DNA of 64,000 bases from Bradyrhizobium sp. CB1015 (lineage in GTDB: Bacteria > Pseudomonadota > Alphaproteobacteria > Rhizobiales > Xanthobacteraceae). Both the position numbers and the translations under genes were made by a program. Where the stretch lies: positions 1,922,001-1,986,000 of the forward strand of contig NZ_CP104174.1 in the NCBI RefSeq assembly GCF_025200925.1. Reading direction: 5' to 3'. The notes below the pieces were generated by a model. It ran no database searches, was not told the origin of the DNA, and saw nothing but the letters and a program-made list of their open reading frames with translations. Below are positions 37,035 through 46,404 of this stretch, piece after piece (within the stretch, counting starts at the first letter, position 1; each line of letters begins with the position of its first letter).

Positions 37035-38420
37035 TTACTGCCCCCGCAGCCGGTCCAGCACGTCGGACGAGGCAAAACCGTCCGCGGGGACCCCGATTGA
37101 GGCCTGGAAGTTGCGCAAGGCTTCCCTGGTCTGGCCGCCGAACTGGCCGTCCGGCGTGCCCTTGTAGAAGCCGCGCTGGGCCAGCAGCTGCTGCAGCTCC
37201 AGCCGCTCGGTGCGCGACAATTCGCGCTCCTGGCGCGGCCAGGGCTGCACGAAAGGCTGTCCCCCGCGCAGGCGGTCGGCGAAATGGCCGATCGCCAGCG
37301 CATAGGCTTCGGCCGGATTGTACTTCATGATGACGCGGTAATTCTGCAGCATCAAAAAGCCCGGTCCCTGCGCGCCGGCCGGTGCCAGCAGATAGGCTTT
37401 CTCCGCCGGGTGCGGGAAGGGCTGGTTGTTCGGACGCTTGAGCCCGAGCTTCTCCCATTGCGCGATCGGCATCGCCTTGGCGCGGTCGGCCAGCATGTAG
37501 TTGAAGCCTTGCGGCACCACGACCTCGTAGCCCCAGGTCTGGCCGGTCTGCCAGCCGTCCTTCTTCAGATTGTTGGCGGTCGACGCAATCAGGTCGGTCG
37601 GATTGTCGACGACGTCGCGCCGGCCGTCGCCATCGCCGTCCACCGCGAAGCGCTTGAACGCGGTCGGCATGAACTGGGTCGGGCCGAACGCGCCGGCCCA
37701 GGAGCCGCGCAGCTGCTCCGGACGCAGATCGCCGCGGTTGAGGATCTCCAGCGCGGAGAGGAACTCGTCCTTGAAATAGGCCTGGCGGCGGCCGATGCAG
37801 GCGAGCGTCGCGGTCGATTGCAGCACGCTGCGGTCGCCCATCTGCGTCGAGTAATTGGACTCGATGCCCCAGATCGAGGCGATGATGTAGCGGTCGACGC
37901 CGGTGGCCTTTTCGGTGGCGTCGAACTGCGCCTTGTACTTGGCGAGGATCTCGCGGCCCTTGGCGAGGCGGTTGTCGTTCACCAGGATGTCGAGATAGTC
38001 CCAGATCGACTTGGTGAACTCCGGCTGCGAATCCATGAGGTCCATGATGCGCAGGTCGGGCGAGAGTCCGGCGGTGAAGCGCTGAAAGTTCTCCTGCGTG
38101 ACGCCGCGCCGTGCGGCATCGGGCCACATCGCAGCGACGCAATTGTTGAAGTTGCCGGCAGCCTCGCGGATCGCGGCAGCCGTCATCAAGGGATGGCCGG
38201 AGGCGCCGTCCTCGCCGCTCCAGGGCAATGCTCCCGCCGGCGCGCCGCTCGGGCCAGGCGAGGGTTGCACTGGTGCCGGGTTCGATCCGGAGAAGATGCC
38301 GCCGAACAGGTTGGACAGGCCGTTCTGCGCCTGAGCGTGCGCGCCCGCCGGCAGCAGCAAAGCAGCCGCAACGACTGCTCCGCCAGCCCGTCTCGCCAGT
38401 CCTGCCATTGATTGCATCAT
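37035..38420 (-). CDS. Lytic murein transglycosylase (MltB type) with peptidoglycan-binding domain
   Basis: A 461-residue periplasmic muramidase. A signal peptide (AGGAVVAAALLLPAGAHA) precedes the SLT_2 domain with the catalytic Glu in ASIWGIESNYSTQMGDR and the FGPTQFMPTAFKRFAVD motif. The C terminus (about 400-460) is a PG_binding_1 repeat (RLELQQLLAQRGFYKGTPDG, then FGGQTREALRNFQ). ATG 38420 is chosen because the longer frame begins with TTG. It cleaves glycan strands to anhydromuropeptides. galU is divergent 200 bases away. Confidence 0.92.
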   Translation of the reverse strand: MMQSMAGLARRAGGAVVAAALLLPAGAHAQAQNGLSNLFGGIFSGSNPAPVQPSPGPSGAPAGALPWSGEDGASGHPLMTAAAIREAAGNFNNCVAAMWPDAARRGVTQENFQRFTAGLSPDLRIMDLMDSQPEFTKSIWDYLDILVNDNRLAKGREILAKYKAQFDATEKATGVDRYIIASIWGIESNYSTQMGDRSVLQSTATLACIGRRQAYFKDEFLSALEILNRGDLRPEQLRGSWAGAFGPTQFMPTAFKRFAVDGDGDGRRDVVDNPTDLIASTANNLKKDGWQTGQTWGYEVVVPQGFNYMLADRAKAMPIAQWEKLGLKRPNNQPFPHPAEKAYLLAPAGAQGPGFLMLQNYRVIMKYNPAEAYALAIGHFADRLRGGQPFVQPWPRQERELSRTERLELQQLLAQRGFYKGTPDGQFGGQTREALRNFQASIGVPADGFASSDVLDRLRGQ

Positions 38421-38624
38421 ATCCCACCCGTCGGCCTGAAAACTTGCCACAGGAGGCCTGGTTAGCGTTGCCAATAGCTTAACAAAGGTGAAATTTTGGT
38501 GGCGGCCTTTTTCTTAACTCTGTCGGGGTGAGGCCCCAGATCCGCCTTTGTTGGCGGCTGCAAACAGGCTAGCAAGAATGCCATTGCTCCCGTCCCATGT
38601 GCCCCAAGGTATTCGATCGATCCC

Positions 38625-39500
38625 ATGAAGATTCGCAAAGCCGTATTCCCCGTCGCCGGTCTCGGCACCCGCGTTCTGCCTGCCACCAAGGCGATGCCGA
38701 AGGAAATGCTGACCATCGTCGACAAGCCCCTGATCCAGTACGTCTATGACGAGGCGAAGGAAGCCGGCATCGAGCACTTCGTCTTCGTCACCGGCCGCAA
38801 CAAGTCTGTCATCGAGGATCATTTCGACCGGATGTTCGAGCTCGACTCGACGCTGGCCGCGCGCGGCAAGAAGGCCGAGCAGGACATCCTGGCGCAGAAC
38901 CAGCCCGAAGCCGGCGCGGTCAGCTTCACCCGGCAGCAGGCGCCGCTCGGCCTCGGCCACGCGGTCTGGTGCGCGCGCGACATCGTCGGCAATGAGCCGT
39001 TCGCCGTGGTGCTGCCGGACGAGCTCGTGCTCAACACGCCGGGCTGCCTGAAGCAGATGATCGAGATGGCGTCCTCGCTCGGCGAGAAATCCAATCTGAT
39101 CGCGGTCGAGGCGGTGCCCGATCACCTGACCCACCAATATGGCATCTGCGGCGTCGGCAAGCGCAACGGCAAGATGTTCGAGGTCGACGGCATGGTCGAG
39201 AAGCCGGCCAAGGGCACCGCGCCCTCCAACCTCTCGATCACCGGCCGTTACATCCTGCAGCCGGAGATCTTCAAGATCCTGGAGACCCAGGAGCGCGGCG
39301 CCGGCGGCGAGATCCAGCTCACCGACGCCATGATCGGGCTTGCCAAGACGCAGAAATTCTACGGCGTCGAGTTCGAGGGCGAGCGCCATGATTGCGGCTC
39401 CAAGCCCGGCTTCCTGCGCGCCAACATCGCCTACGGCTTGAAGCGCCCGGAACTGCGCGACGGCCTGATCGCGGAGATGAAGAAGTATCTGGGGCAGTGA
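38625..39500 (+). CDS. galU: UTP-glucose-1-phosphate uridylyltransferase
   Basis: GalU makes UDP-glucose for exopolysaccharide, lipopolysaccharide and periplasmic glucan synthesis. The 291-residue protein has the nucleotide-binding start KAVFPVAGLGTRVLPATKAM, PKEMLTIVDKPLIQYVYDEA, PLGLGHAVWCARDIVGNEPF, the VVLPDELV sugar-nucleotide site and the FEGERHDCGSKPGFLRANIA C-terminal block. The ATG is at 38625. A stem-loop (CATCGAAGGCG / CGCCTTCGATG, 39502-39525) follows the stop and probably ends transcription. Confidence 0.96.
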   Translation: MKIRKAVFPVAGLGTRVLPATKAMPKEMLTIVDKPLIQYVYDEAKEAGIEHFVFVTGRNKSVIEDHFDRMFELDSTLAARGKKAEQDILAQNQPEAGAVSFTRQQAPLGLGHAVWCARDIVGNEPFAVVLPDELVLNTPGCLKQMIEMASSLGEKSNLIAVEAVPDHLTHQYGICGVGKRNGKMFEVDGMVEKPAKGTAPSNLSITGRYILQPEIFKILETQERGAGGEIQLTDAMIGLAKTQKFYGVEFEGERHDCGSKPGFLRANIAYGLKRPELRDGLIAEMKKYLGQ

Positions 39501-39501
39501 C

Positions 39502-39525
39502 ATCGAAGGCGGACGCCTTCGATGT
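39502..39525 (+). terminator. Hairpin after galU
   Basis: An 11-bp perfect stem CATCGAAGGCG / CGCCTTCGATG with a 2-base loop, one base after the galU stop. No clear T run follows, so a Rho-independent role is uncertain. Confidence 0.5.
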
Positions 39526-39627
39526 CATCCCGGGATGGTCCGCAGGACCAGACCTCAGATGCGCAATTGCGCATCGGGGGATCTCGAGGTTCCGGGTTCG
39601 ATGCTTCGCATCGCCCCGGAACGACAG
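39525..39627. repeat. Palindromic intergenic repeat, 'GTCATTCCGG' family
   Basis: GTCATCCCGGGATGG at the left, GATGCGCAATTGCGCATC in the middle (a perfect hairpin) and GATGCTTCGCATC before CCCCGGAACGACAG at the right. It is a sister of the copies at 25661 and 47190 and lies between convergent genes. Confidence 0.75.
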
Positions 39628-39633
39628 TGTAAA

Positions 39634-41130
39634 TCACGCCACCAGCGACAGCTGCGGCAGGCTCGCCACCACCGACTGGTTGCGTCCGCCGGCCTTGGCG
39701 GCATAGAGCGCCTTGTCGGCGGCGGCAACCAGCATCGGCCAGTCCATGCCGGCGGCGGGAACGAGGCTGGCGATGCCGCAGGACACCGTCGACATCGCCT
39801 GCTCGTCGGACCAGCCCTGCACCTTGAGGCGGATCGTCTCCGCCACCTTGAAGGCATCGGCGGCCGAGGTGCTCGGCAGCAGCACCGCGAATTCCTCGCC
39901 GCCATAGCGCGCCGCGCAATCGCCGGCGCGGCTCACCGAATCGGAAATGCAGATGGCGATGCCGACCAGCACCTGGTCGCCGGCCTGATGGCCGAACGTG
40001 TCGTTGTAGGCCTTGAAATGATCGGCATCGATCATGAGCAGCGCGATCGGCGCCTTCTGGCGCATGGCGCGCCGCCATTCGGTGTCGATGACGGAATCGA
40101 ACTTGCGGCGGTTCTTCAGGCCGGTGAGCGCGTCCGTCGTCGCCATCTCCTCGAGCTTGCGCTCGGCCTCGGCGCGCCGGCCGATCTCGCGCGCGAGCAC
40201 GAGCGTCGATCCCAGCACGAACAGGGCGAGCGCCAGCACCACGGCGCCGATACGGAGCGCCTCCTTCTGCCAGAGCGCGAACACCGCGGCCAAAGGTTTG
40301 CCGGCGACCACGAACAGCGGTCCGCTGTTCTTGCTGCGGACGTAGAGTCGCGGCGTCGAATCGACCGGGCCCTGCCCCGAATAGGAGGCGCCGACCCTGA
40401 GATTGTCGGCCTTCCAGGTGCGGCGATCGTTCAGGTTCGTGCCGATGACGTCGAGATCGAATGGCCGCCGCATGATGATGGTGCGGTCGCGCTTGAGCAC
40501 GGTGATGGTGTCGTCGGGGTCGAGGTTGAGCCGATCGAACAATTCGTGGAAATAGCTGAACCGGATCGAGCCGGCGACGACGCCCATGAAGCCGCCGTGC
40601 GCGTCGCTGATGCGGCGGCTCAGCACGATCGAGTAGGCGCCGCGAAACAGCATGGGGCGGCTGATGAACATCTGCCCGTCGGGATTGTCCCGGTGAACCC
40701 TGAAATAGTCCTCGTCGCTGCGGTCCTCCGGCAGCGGATCGAGCGTGGAGGCATCGATGGTCAGCCGGCCCTCGGCGTCGAACACCTGGATGGCGCCGAA
40801 ATGCCTGGCGGTGGTCGCATGGTCGAACAGGATCAGGTGACGGATCGGCTTGGAGACCGTCGCCAGCTCGGGCAGCAGCATGTTGCTGGCGACCGCCTTC
40901 AGCGACAAATCGTAGATTTCGACGTTGCGGCTGACGTCGGACTCGATCGTGGTCGCGAGATTCTCCAGCGTCTGGCGGGCGAGCGCCTCCTCGCCGCGGC
41001 GCATGTCGAGCATGACGTTGACGCAAATCGCGGAAAAGCCGATCACCGTCACCACGGACGAGATGATCAGCAGCTTCGTCGAAATCCGCCACGGCCGGCG
41101 GGCCGCCACGTCGCGCCATCCAGAGAACAT
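39634..41130 (-). CDS. Membrane diguanylate cyclase with dCACHE-type sensor
   Basis: A 498-residue membrane enzyme that makes cyclic di-GMP. Two membrane segments (about 18-40 and 288-308) flank a periplasmic PDC/dCACHE sensor (DASTLDPLPEDRSDEDYFRV, RPMLFRGAYSIVLSRRISD). The GGDEF domain (about 325-490) is intact: TTDALTGLKNRRKFDSVID, DADHFKAYNDTFGHQAGDQV and the active site RYGGEEFAV. A CGIASL block follows. ATG 41130 has an AGGAGGG site. It is likely active. It is divergent from the small DUF7662-like gene. Confidence 0.92.
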   Translation of the reverse strand: MFSGWRDVAARRPWRISTKLLIISSVVTVIGFSAICVNVMLDMRRGEEALARQTLENLATTIESDVSRNVEIYDLSLKAVASNMLLPELATVSKPIRHLILFDHATTARHFGAIQVFDAEGRLTIDASTLDPLPEDRSDEDYFRVHRDNPDGQMFISRPMLFRGAYSIVLSRRISDAHGGFMGVVAGSIRFSYFHELFDRLNLDPDDTITVLKRDRTIIMRRPFDLDVIGTNLNDRRTWKADNLRVGASYSGQGPVDSTPRLYVRSKNSGPLFVVAGKPLAAVFALWQKEALRIGAVVLALALFVLGSTLVLAREIGRRAEAERKLEEMATTDALTGLKNRRKFDSVIDTEWRRAMRQKAPIALLMIDADHFKAYNDTFGHQAGDQVLVGIAICISDSVSRAGDCAARYGGEEFAVLLPSTSAADAFKVAETIRLKVQGWSDEQAMSTVSCGIASLVPAAGMDWPMLVAAADKALYAAKAGGRNQSVVASLPQLSLVA

Positions 41131-41277
41131 TTGTTCCCTCCTGGTTATAGTGGATGCGCCCGAAAGCTTGCGTAGTGTTTAAGCCGCGACGGCGCTGCTG
41201 CGATGAGTTAAGAATCGGTTTATGCGGCTGACGGTTTTGAGCAGACCTGATCTTCGGCCCCGCACGAGAGGACGAGT

Positions 41278-41541
41278 GTGAACGACTACGACGCGTTGCG
41301 CGATTATCTGCTGCGGCAGAAGCACGAGGAGCTCGTGCTGAGCTTCGAGCAGATCGAGGAGATCATCGGCGCGGCGCTGCCGCGCGCGGCCCAGCGTGCC
41401 TCATGGTGGGACAGCCTGCGCAGCCCCGACATCCAGATGCCGCAACGCGAAGCCTGCCTCGCCGCCGGCTTCGTGGCAACGCGCATGCCGGACGGTCAGA
41501 GCGTAAGGTTCAGGAAGCAGAAGGGTGAGCGGCGGCGATAG
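41278..41541 (+). CDS. Small DUF7662-like protein
   Basis: An 87-residue basic protein. The pattern YDALRDYLLRQKHEELVLSF-EQIEEIIGAALP, then RAAQRASWWDSL, resembles the DUF7662 family (a helix with L-x-F-EEIE, then L-P-x-S-A-x-x-x-x-x-WW). The start is GTG at 41278. No function is known. It is followed by a 170-base inverted repeat. Confidence 0.7.
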   Translation: MNDYDALRDYLLRQKHEELVLSFEQIEEIIGAALPRAAQRASWWDSLRSPDIQMPQREACLAAGFVATRMPDGQSVRFRKQKGERRR

Positions 41542-41555
41542 GGCGTGTCGCACCG

Positions 41556-41724
41556 CTCTTACCCTCCCCTGGAGGGGGAGGGTCGGCTCATGTTGAGCGC
41601 AGCGAAATGTGAGACGGGGTGGGGTGACGGACTCTCCGCATCCAACAGTGCCCGAATGGAGAGATCACCCCACCCCGCTCGCGCTGCGCGCGATCGACCC
41701 TCCCCCTCCAGGGGAGGGTAAGAG
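41556..41724. repeat. Long inverted repeat with perfect 30-bp arms
   Basis: CTCTTACCCTCCCCTGGAGG... at 41556-41585 is the exact complement of 41695-41724. Inside it a second pair, CGGGGTGGGGTGA / TCACCCCACCCCG, is nested, so the 169 bases can form one long hairpin. It lies between the convergent DUF7662-like and EAL genes and is likely a transcription barrier. Confidence 0.82.
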
Positions 41725-41729
41725 AGCAA

Positions 41730-44606
41730 TCAGCTCGCAGCTTCCAGCCGCACTTCCGTGAGCAGGCGCATCGCCGCGTCCGCGTCCATCGGCTCGCCGA
41801 AGGCAAAGCCTTGCGCGTATTCGCAGCCCATCTGGTAGAGCTCGACGGCGTCCGAATCCGTTTCGGCGCCTTCGGCGACGACGTCCATGCCGAGATCGTG
41901 GGCGAGCGCGATGATCGATTTCAGGATCACGGGGCGAGTGCCCCGGCTGGTGGTGCGCACGAAGGACTGGTCGATCTTGATGGTGTCGAACGGGAAGCGC
42001 TGCAGATAGGCCAGCGAGGAATGGCCGGTGCCGAAATCGTCGAGCGACAGCCCGGTGCCGAGCTCGCGGATCCGGGTCAGCATCTGGGCTGCGTGCTCCG
42101 GATTCTCCATCACCAGCGATTCCGTCAGCTCGAGCTTGAGCGTGCCGCGCGCCACCGAGGAGCGCGACAGCACGGTGCGGATGTCGTGGATCAAATCGTG
42201 GCGCAGCAGCTGCCGTGACGAGACATTGACGCTTGCGAAGATCGGCTCGCGCGAGCGCATCGCGCGCTGCCACACCGAAAGCTGCTTCGCGGTCTGGTCG
42301 AGCACGAACATGCCGAGGTCGACGATCAGGCCGGTCTCTTCCGCAATGCTGATGAACTCCGAGGGCGCCATGCGTCCGAGCTTCGGATGATCCCAGCGCG
42401 CCAGCGCCTCGAAGCCGGTGACGGAGCGATCCTCCAGCCGCACGATCGGCTGGTACAGGATCGTGATCTCCTGGCGCTCGATGGCGCGGCGCAATTCGCT
42501 CTCCAGCGTCAGGCGATCGGTCTTCCGCGCTCGCATCGCCGGCTTGTAGACGTCGATGCGGTCGCCGCCGATGCGCTTGGAATGATACATCGCCAGCTCG
42601 GCGTCCTTGATGATCTCGTCGGTGAGCTGGGTCTGCGGATCGGACAGCGCGAGGCCGATCGACGCGGTGAGGAAGATCTCGCGGTCGTTGAAGGCGATCG
42701 GGGCGCGGATGGTCTTGCGGATCGTTTCGGCGAAAGCGGTGATGCGCGCCGGGTCCTGCTCCGAGAGCAGGATCAGGCCGAACTGGTCGCCGGCCATCCG
42801 GGCCAGCGTGTCCTGCGGCTTCAGGATGCGGGTGAGACGGCGCGCCAAAGTGAGCAGGATGGAATCGCCGACCGCAATCCCGACGGAATCGTTGACCTGC
42901 TTGAAGCGGTCGAGGTCGATCACCATCAGCGTCGGCCGCAGCGTCGGCATGGTCTTGGCGAAATGCGCGACCGCACCCAGCCGGTCCATGAACAGCTTGC
43001 GGTTGGGCAGGCCGGTGAGATTGTCATGCACGGAATCGTGCAGCAGGCGCTCCTCGGCGTTACGCAGCTCGGTGACGTCGGTGAGCGTGCCGACCACGCG
43101 CGAGACCTCGCCGTCCGAGCCGACCACCGGGCGCGCCTTGAGCGCGAACCACATGAAGTGGCCGTCCGGGGTGCGCAGGCGGAAATCCTGCACCAGGCGG
43201 CCGCGGCGCTGGTCGAGCACGCTGTCGAGCGCGGCGCGGAAACGGTCCTGGTCGAGCGGATGCAGCACCTCGAGCCAGGATGCCGCCGGGCCTTCCAGCG
43301 TGCCGCGCTTCAGTCCCAGCAGGGCTTCGGTCTCGGGGCTGGTGAACACCTTGTCGGCCGAGACGTCCCAGTCCCAGATCAGGTCGCCGGAGCCGGCCAG
43401 CGCCAAAGCGCGCCGCTCGATGTCGGAGACGACGCCCGTGCTGGCACCGCCGCCGGCAAAGGCGTGCTGCATCACCGTGAAGCCGATCAGCATCACGATC
43501 AGCACGAGGCCGCCGAGCAGCGCTGGGCCGACGATGTCGTTGGTGACGGAGCCCGCCACCGTCATGCCGGCCGCGACCACCCAGACCACGAGGAGGAACC
43601 AGGTCGGGATCAAGAGCACGGCGCGGTCGAAGCCGTGGGTGGAGAGATAGACGATCAGCGCGAACCCGGCGAAGGCGATCAGCACCAGCGAGATGCGCGC
43701 GATGCCGGAGGCCACCGCCGGATCGAACAGCGCCAGCGCCACCAGCGAGCCGAGGAAGGCGAGCCAGCCGACCGTGATGTGCGAATAGCGCACGTGCCAG
43801 CGGCTGAGGTTGAGATAGGCGAACAGAAAAACCAGCAGCGTCGCCGCCAGGATCGCTTCACCCGCCGCGCGCCAGATGCGCTCGGCGTTGTTCGACATGT
43901 CGAGCACCTTGCCCCAGAAGCCGAAATCGACGCCGATATAGACCAGCACCGCCCAGGCCAGCGCAGCCGCCGCCGGGAACATGATGCTGCCCTTCACCAC
44001 GAACAGGATCGTCAGCACCAGCGCCAGCAGACCCGAGATGCCGATCACGATGCCCTGGTACAGCGTGAACGAGTTGACCTTGTCCTTGTAGGCTTCCGGC
44101 TCCCACAGATAGAGCTGCGGCAGCTTGTCGGTGCGCAGCTCCGCGACGAAGGTGACGACGGCGCCGGGATCGAGCGTGATGCGGAACACGTCGGCGGTGG
44201 CGCTTTCCTGCCGTTCCGGCCGGTCGCCGATCGAGGGCGTGATGGTCGCGATGCGCGACAGGCCGAGGTCGGGCCACAGCAATCCCGAGGAGACGATGCG
44301 GTAATGCGGGGCGACGATCAGGCGGTCGAGCTGGTCGTCGGTGTTGTTGGCGAGCGCGAACACCACCCAGTTCTGCCCGCCCTCGCGGGCGCGCACCTCG
44401 ATGCGGCGAACGATGCCGTCGGTGCCGGGCGCGGTGGAGACCTGGATGCGATCGGCATCGCTGCGCTGATGCTCGAGCACGCTGGTGAGGTCGATCGCGG
44501 GCGCGTCGCTACGGACGCTGACGGCGTCGAGCGCGCGCGCGGGATACGCGGCGACGAGAATCATGAGGCCCAGCGCGATGGGCGCGAGGCACCTGATCAG
44601 ACGCAA
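41730..44606 (-). CDS. Membrane GGDEF-EAL protein, likely c-di-GMP phosphodiesterase
   Basis: A 958-residue signalling protein. After a signal segment, a periplasmic 7TMR-DISM-like domain (about 25-175) and about seven membrane segments (180-385) precede a PAS domain (about 395-520). The GGDEF domain (about 535-695) has a degenerate active site, RMAGDQFG, where GG(D/E)EF is expected, so it probably only binds GTP or c-di-GMP. The EAL domain (about 705-950) has GFEALARWDHP, the DDFGTGHSSLAYL loop and a LELTESL block, all intact, so it should be a phosphodiesterase. The start is TTG 44606 with GGAG eight bases upstream. Confidence 0.9.
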   Translation of the reverse strand: MRLIRCLAPIALGLMILVAAYPARALDAVSVRSDAPAIDLTSVLEHQRSDADRIQVSTAPGTDGIVRRIEVRAREGGQNWVVFALANNTDDQLDRLIVAPHYRIVSSGLLWPDLGLSRIATITPSIGDRPERQESATADVFRITLDPGAVVTFVAELRTDKLPQLYLWEPEAYKDKVNSFTLYQGIVIGISGLLALVLTILFVVKGSIMFPAAAALAWAVLVYIGVDFGFWGKVLDMSNNAERIWRAAGEAILAATLLVFLFAYLNLSRWHVRYSHITVGWLAFLGSLVALALFDPAVASGIARISLVLIAFAGFALIVYLSTHGFDRAVLLIPTWFLLVVWVVAAGMTVAGSVTNDIVGPALLGGLVLIVMLIGFTVMQHAFAGGGASTGVVSDIERRALALAGSGDLIWDWDVSADKVFTSPETEALLGLKRGTLEGPAASWLEVLHPLDQDRFRAALDSVLDQRRGRLVQDFRLRTPDGHFMWFALKARPVVGSDGEVSRVVGTLTDVTELRNAEERLLHDSVHDNLTGLPNRKLFMDRLGAVAHFAKTMPTLRPTLMVIDLDRFKQVNDSVGIAVGDSILLTLARRLTRILKPQDTLARMAGDQFGLILLSEQDPARITAFAETIRKTIRAPIAFNDREIFLTASIGLALSDPQTQLTDEIIKDAELAMYHSKRIGGDRIDVYKPAMRARKTDRLTLESELRRAIERQEITILYQPIVRLEDRSVTGFEALARWDHPKLGRMAPSEFISIAEETGLIVDLGMFVLDQTAKQLSVWQRAMRSREPIFASVNVSSRQLLRHDLIHDIRTVLSRSSVARGTLKLELTESLVMENPEHAAQMLTRIRELGTGLSLDDFGTGHSSLAYLQRFPFDTIKIDQSFVRTTSRGTRPVILKSIIALAHDLGMDVVAEGAETDSDAVELYQMGCEYAQGFAFGEPMDADAAMRLLTEVRLEAAS

Positions 44607-44759
44607 GGTCAGTTCTCCGCGTTCGACGCAAACTCGTCAGTGCAAGGCAAAACTAGAAGGCGATTTCAGACCGGACCGATGTGGTTCGGTGCGTCGCGAT
44701 AGATGCCACGAAAGCGAGGAAAATCAAAGGGTTTCCGGCTTGCCCTGTGGGCCGGTGGC

Positions 44760-45758
44760 CTAGGCCTCCAACACAATTTTGCCAATATGTGCGCTCGTTT
44801 CCATGCGCCGGTGGGCGTCGGCCGCCTTTTCCAGCGGGAAAGTGCTGTCCATCACCGGCTTGATGCGGCCTTCGCGCAAAAGCGGCATCACTTTCTGCTC
44901 GATCGCGGCCACCATCGCCGCCTTGTCCGCATTACTACGGGGGCGCAAGGTCGAGCCGGTATGGGTCAGGCGCTTGACCATGACCTTGGCGATGTTGACG
45001 CTGACCTTGGGGCCGTTGAGGGTCGCGATCTGGACGATGCGGCCGTCGACTGCGGCGGCATCATAGTTGCGATCGACATAGTCGCCGGCGACCATGTCGA
45101 GGATCAGGTTGACGCCAACGTTGTTGGTCTCCGCCTTGACCACGGCGACGAAGTCTTCGTTCTTGTAGTTGATGGCGCGGTCGGCCCCCAGCTTGAGGCA
45201 GGCATCGATCTTGTCCTGCGATCCCACGGTGACGAACACTTTTGCACCAAAGGCTTTGGCGAGCTGAATGGCCATGGTGCCGATGCCGGAGGAGCCGCCA
45301 TGGATCAGCAGCGTCTCGCCGGCCTTGAGGCCGCCGCGCTCGAACACGTTGTGCCAAACCGTCATCAGGGTTTCCGGCAGCGCGCCGGCTTCCTTGATCG
45401 ACAGCGCCGGCGGCACGCTCATCGCTTGGGCGTCCTGGGCGATGCAATATTGCGCATAGCCGCCGCCGGCGACCAGCGACATCACCTTGTCGCCGACCTT
45501 GTGCCGCTTGGCATTGCTACCGACCGCGACGACTTCGCCGGCGATCTCCAGGCCGGGCAGGTCGCTGGCGCCGGGCGGCGGCGGATAGGCGCCGGAGCGC
45601 TGCGCCACGTCGGGCCGGTTGACGCCGGCAGCCATCACCTTGACCAGGATCTCGTCGGGACCGGGCTGCGGAACGCTGCGTTGCTCCGGCACCAGCACTT
45701 CCGGCCCACCGGGCTTGGAGATGGCGACCACGGTCATTTGCGCGGGCAGCTTGTCCAT
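44760..45758 (-). CDS. NAD(P)H-quinone oxidoreductase (PIG3/zeta-crystallin type MDR)
   Basis: A 332-residue medium-chain dehydrogenase/reductase without zinc ligands, of the PIG3 or quinone oxidoreductase (QOR) branch. Motifs are LVKVMAAGVNRPDVAQRSGAYP, GEVVAVGSNAKRHKVGDKVM, the NADP-binding TLLIHGGSSGIGTMAIQLAK, and the C-terminal KADAHRRME-like block (AADAHRRMETSAHIGKIVL). It is expected to reduce quinones or enones with NADPH. ATG 45758. A small DUF1192 gene is divergent at 45877. Confidence 0.92.
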   Translation of the reverse strand: MDKLPAQMTVVAISKPGGPEVLVPEQRSVPQPGPDEILVKVMAAGVNRPDVAQRSGAYPPPPGASDLPGLEIAGEVVAVGSNAKRHKVGDKVMSLVAGGGYAQYCIAQDAQAMSVPPALSIKEAGALPETLMTVWHNVFERGGLKAGETLLIHGGSSGIGTMAIQLAKAFGAKVFVTVGSQDKIDACLKLGADRAINYKNEDFVAVVKAETNNVGVNLILDMVAGDYVDRNYDAAAVDGRIVQIATLNGPKVSVNIAKVMVKRLTHTGSTLRPRSNADKAAMVAAIEQKVMPLLREGRIKPVMDSTFPLEKAADAHRRMETSAHIGKIVLEA

Positions 45759-45876
45759 GATGTGTCCTTGAGCAAAGGTGCGGGAGGAAACGAGGCCCTT
45801 GCTTAGCCAGCGCGGTGCAGGCTGGCAACCGCCTTAGGCCGTGTGGTCCGGTCCGCGGACGAGAGGAGGAACGACG

Positions 45877-46068
45877 ATGCCGATCGAAGACGACGACCGC
45901 CCGCGCAAGAAGATCAGCCATGAGATTGGACAGGACCTCTCACTCTTGTCAGTGGAGGAACTGACCGAGCGCGTCGCGCTGCTCAAGACCGAGATCGCAA
46001 GACTGGAAGAAGCCGCCACCAGGAAACGCGCCTCGCGCGATGCGGCGAACAGTATTTTCAAGTCGTAG
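45877..46068 (+). CDS. DUF1192 small protein
   Basis: A 63-residue protein, MPIEDDDRPRKKISHEIGQD at the start, then the family signature LSLLSVEELTERVALLKTEI and RLEEAATRKRASRDAANSIF, which forms a coiled-coil-like helix. DUF1192 proteins are common in Rhizobiales and unknown in function. The ATG at 45877 (GAGGAGGAACG upstream) is preferred over an in-frame upstream start. A repeat follows the stop. Confidence 0.88.
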   Translation: MPIEDDDRPRKKISHEIGQDLSLLSVEELTERVALLKTEIARLEEAATRKRASRDAANSIFKS

Positions 46069-46085
46069 TGGTCGCCACACGATCG

Positions 46086-46247
46086 CTGTCGTCCCGGACA
46101 AGCGCGCCAAAAGCGCGCGCCGATCCGGGGACCCACACCCACAGGGTGACATTGTCGCGCGACGCCGGCAACTCCGAGTCCCGTCACCACATCCGCCTGT
46201 GGCTATGGACCCAGGATCGGCGCTTACGCTTGTCCGGGACGACAGCG
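46086..46247. repeat. Palindromic intergenic repeat, 'GTCGTCCCGGACAAGCGC' family
   Basis: CTGTCGTCCCGGACAAGCGCG at the left and GCTTGTCCGGGACGACAG at the right are complementary, with inner CCACAGG / CCTGTGG boxes. It is a sister of 30018-30174. It fills the first third of the 603-base gap at 46069-46671. Confidence 0.78.
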
Positions 46248-46404
46248 GAGTGTGTTGCGTCAGCTGCGCAATATGTCTGGCGCTGGTCGGGCCGGTGCGG
46301 CGACTGCGAAATTGTTCCGCACCAGATTCGGCCACTGGCCGACATGGCTAACGAAACCCCAAAAAATTAGCTCGTTTACTTCAGATTAAGCTTTCGGGTT
46401 TATG

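Noticed and set aside
42387..44702. 771-codon open frame on the plus strand
   Set aside because: Antisense shadow of the GGDEF-EAL gene; its composition is biased to Arg, Asp, His and Gln.
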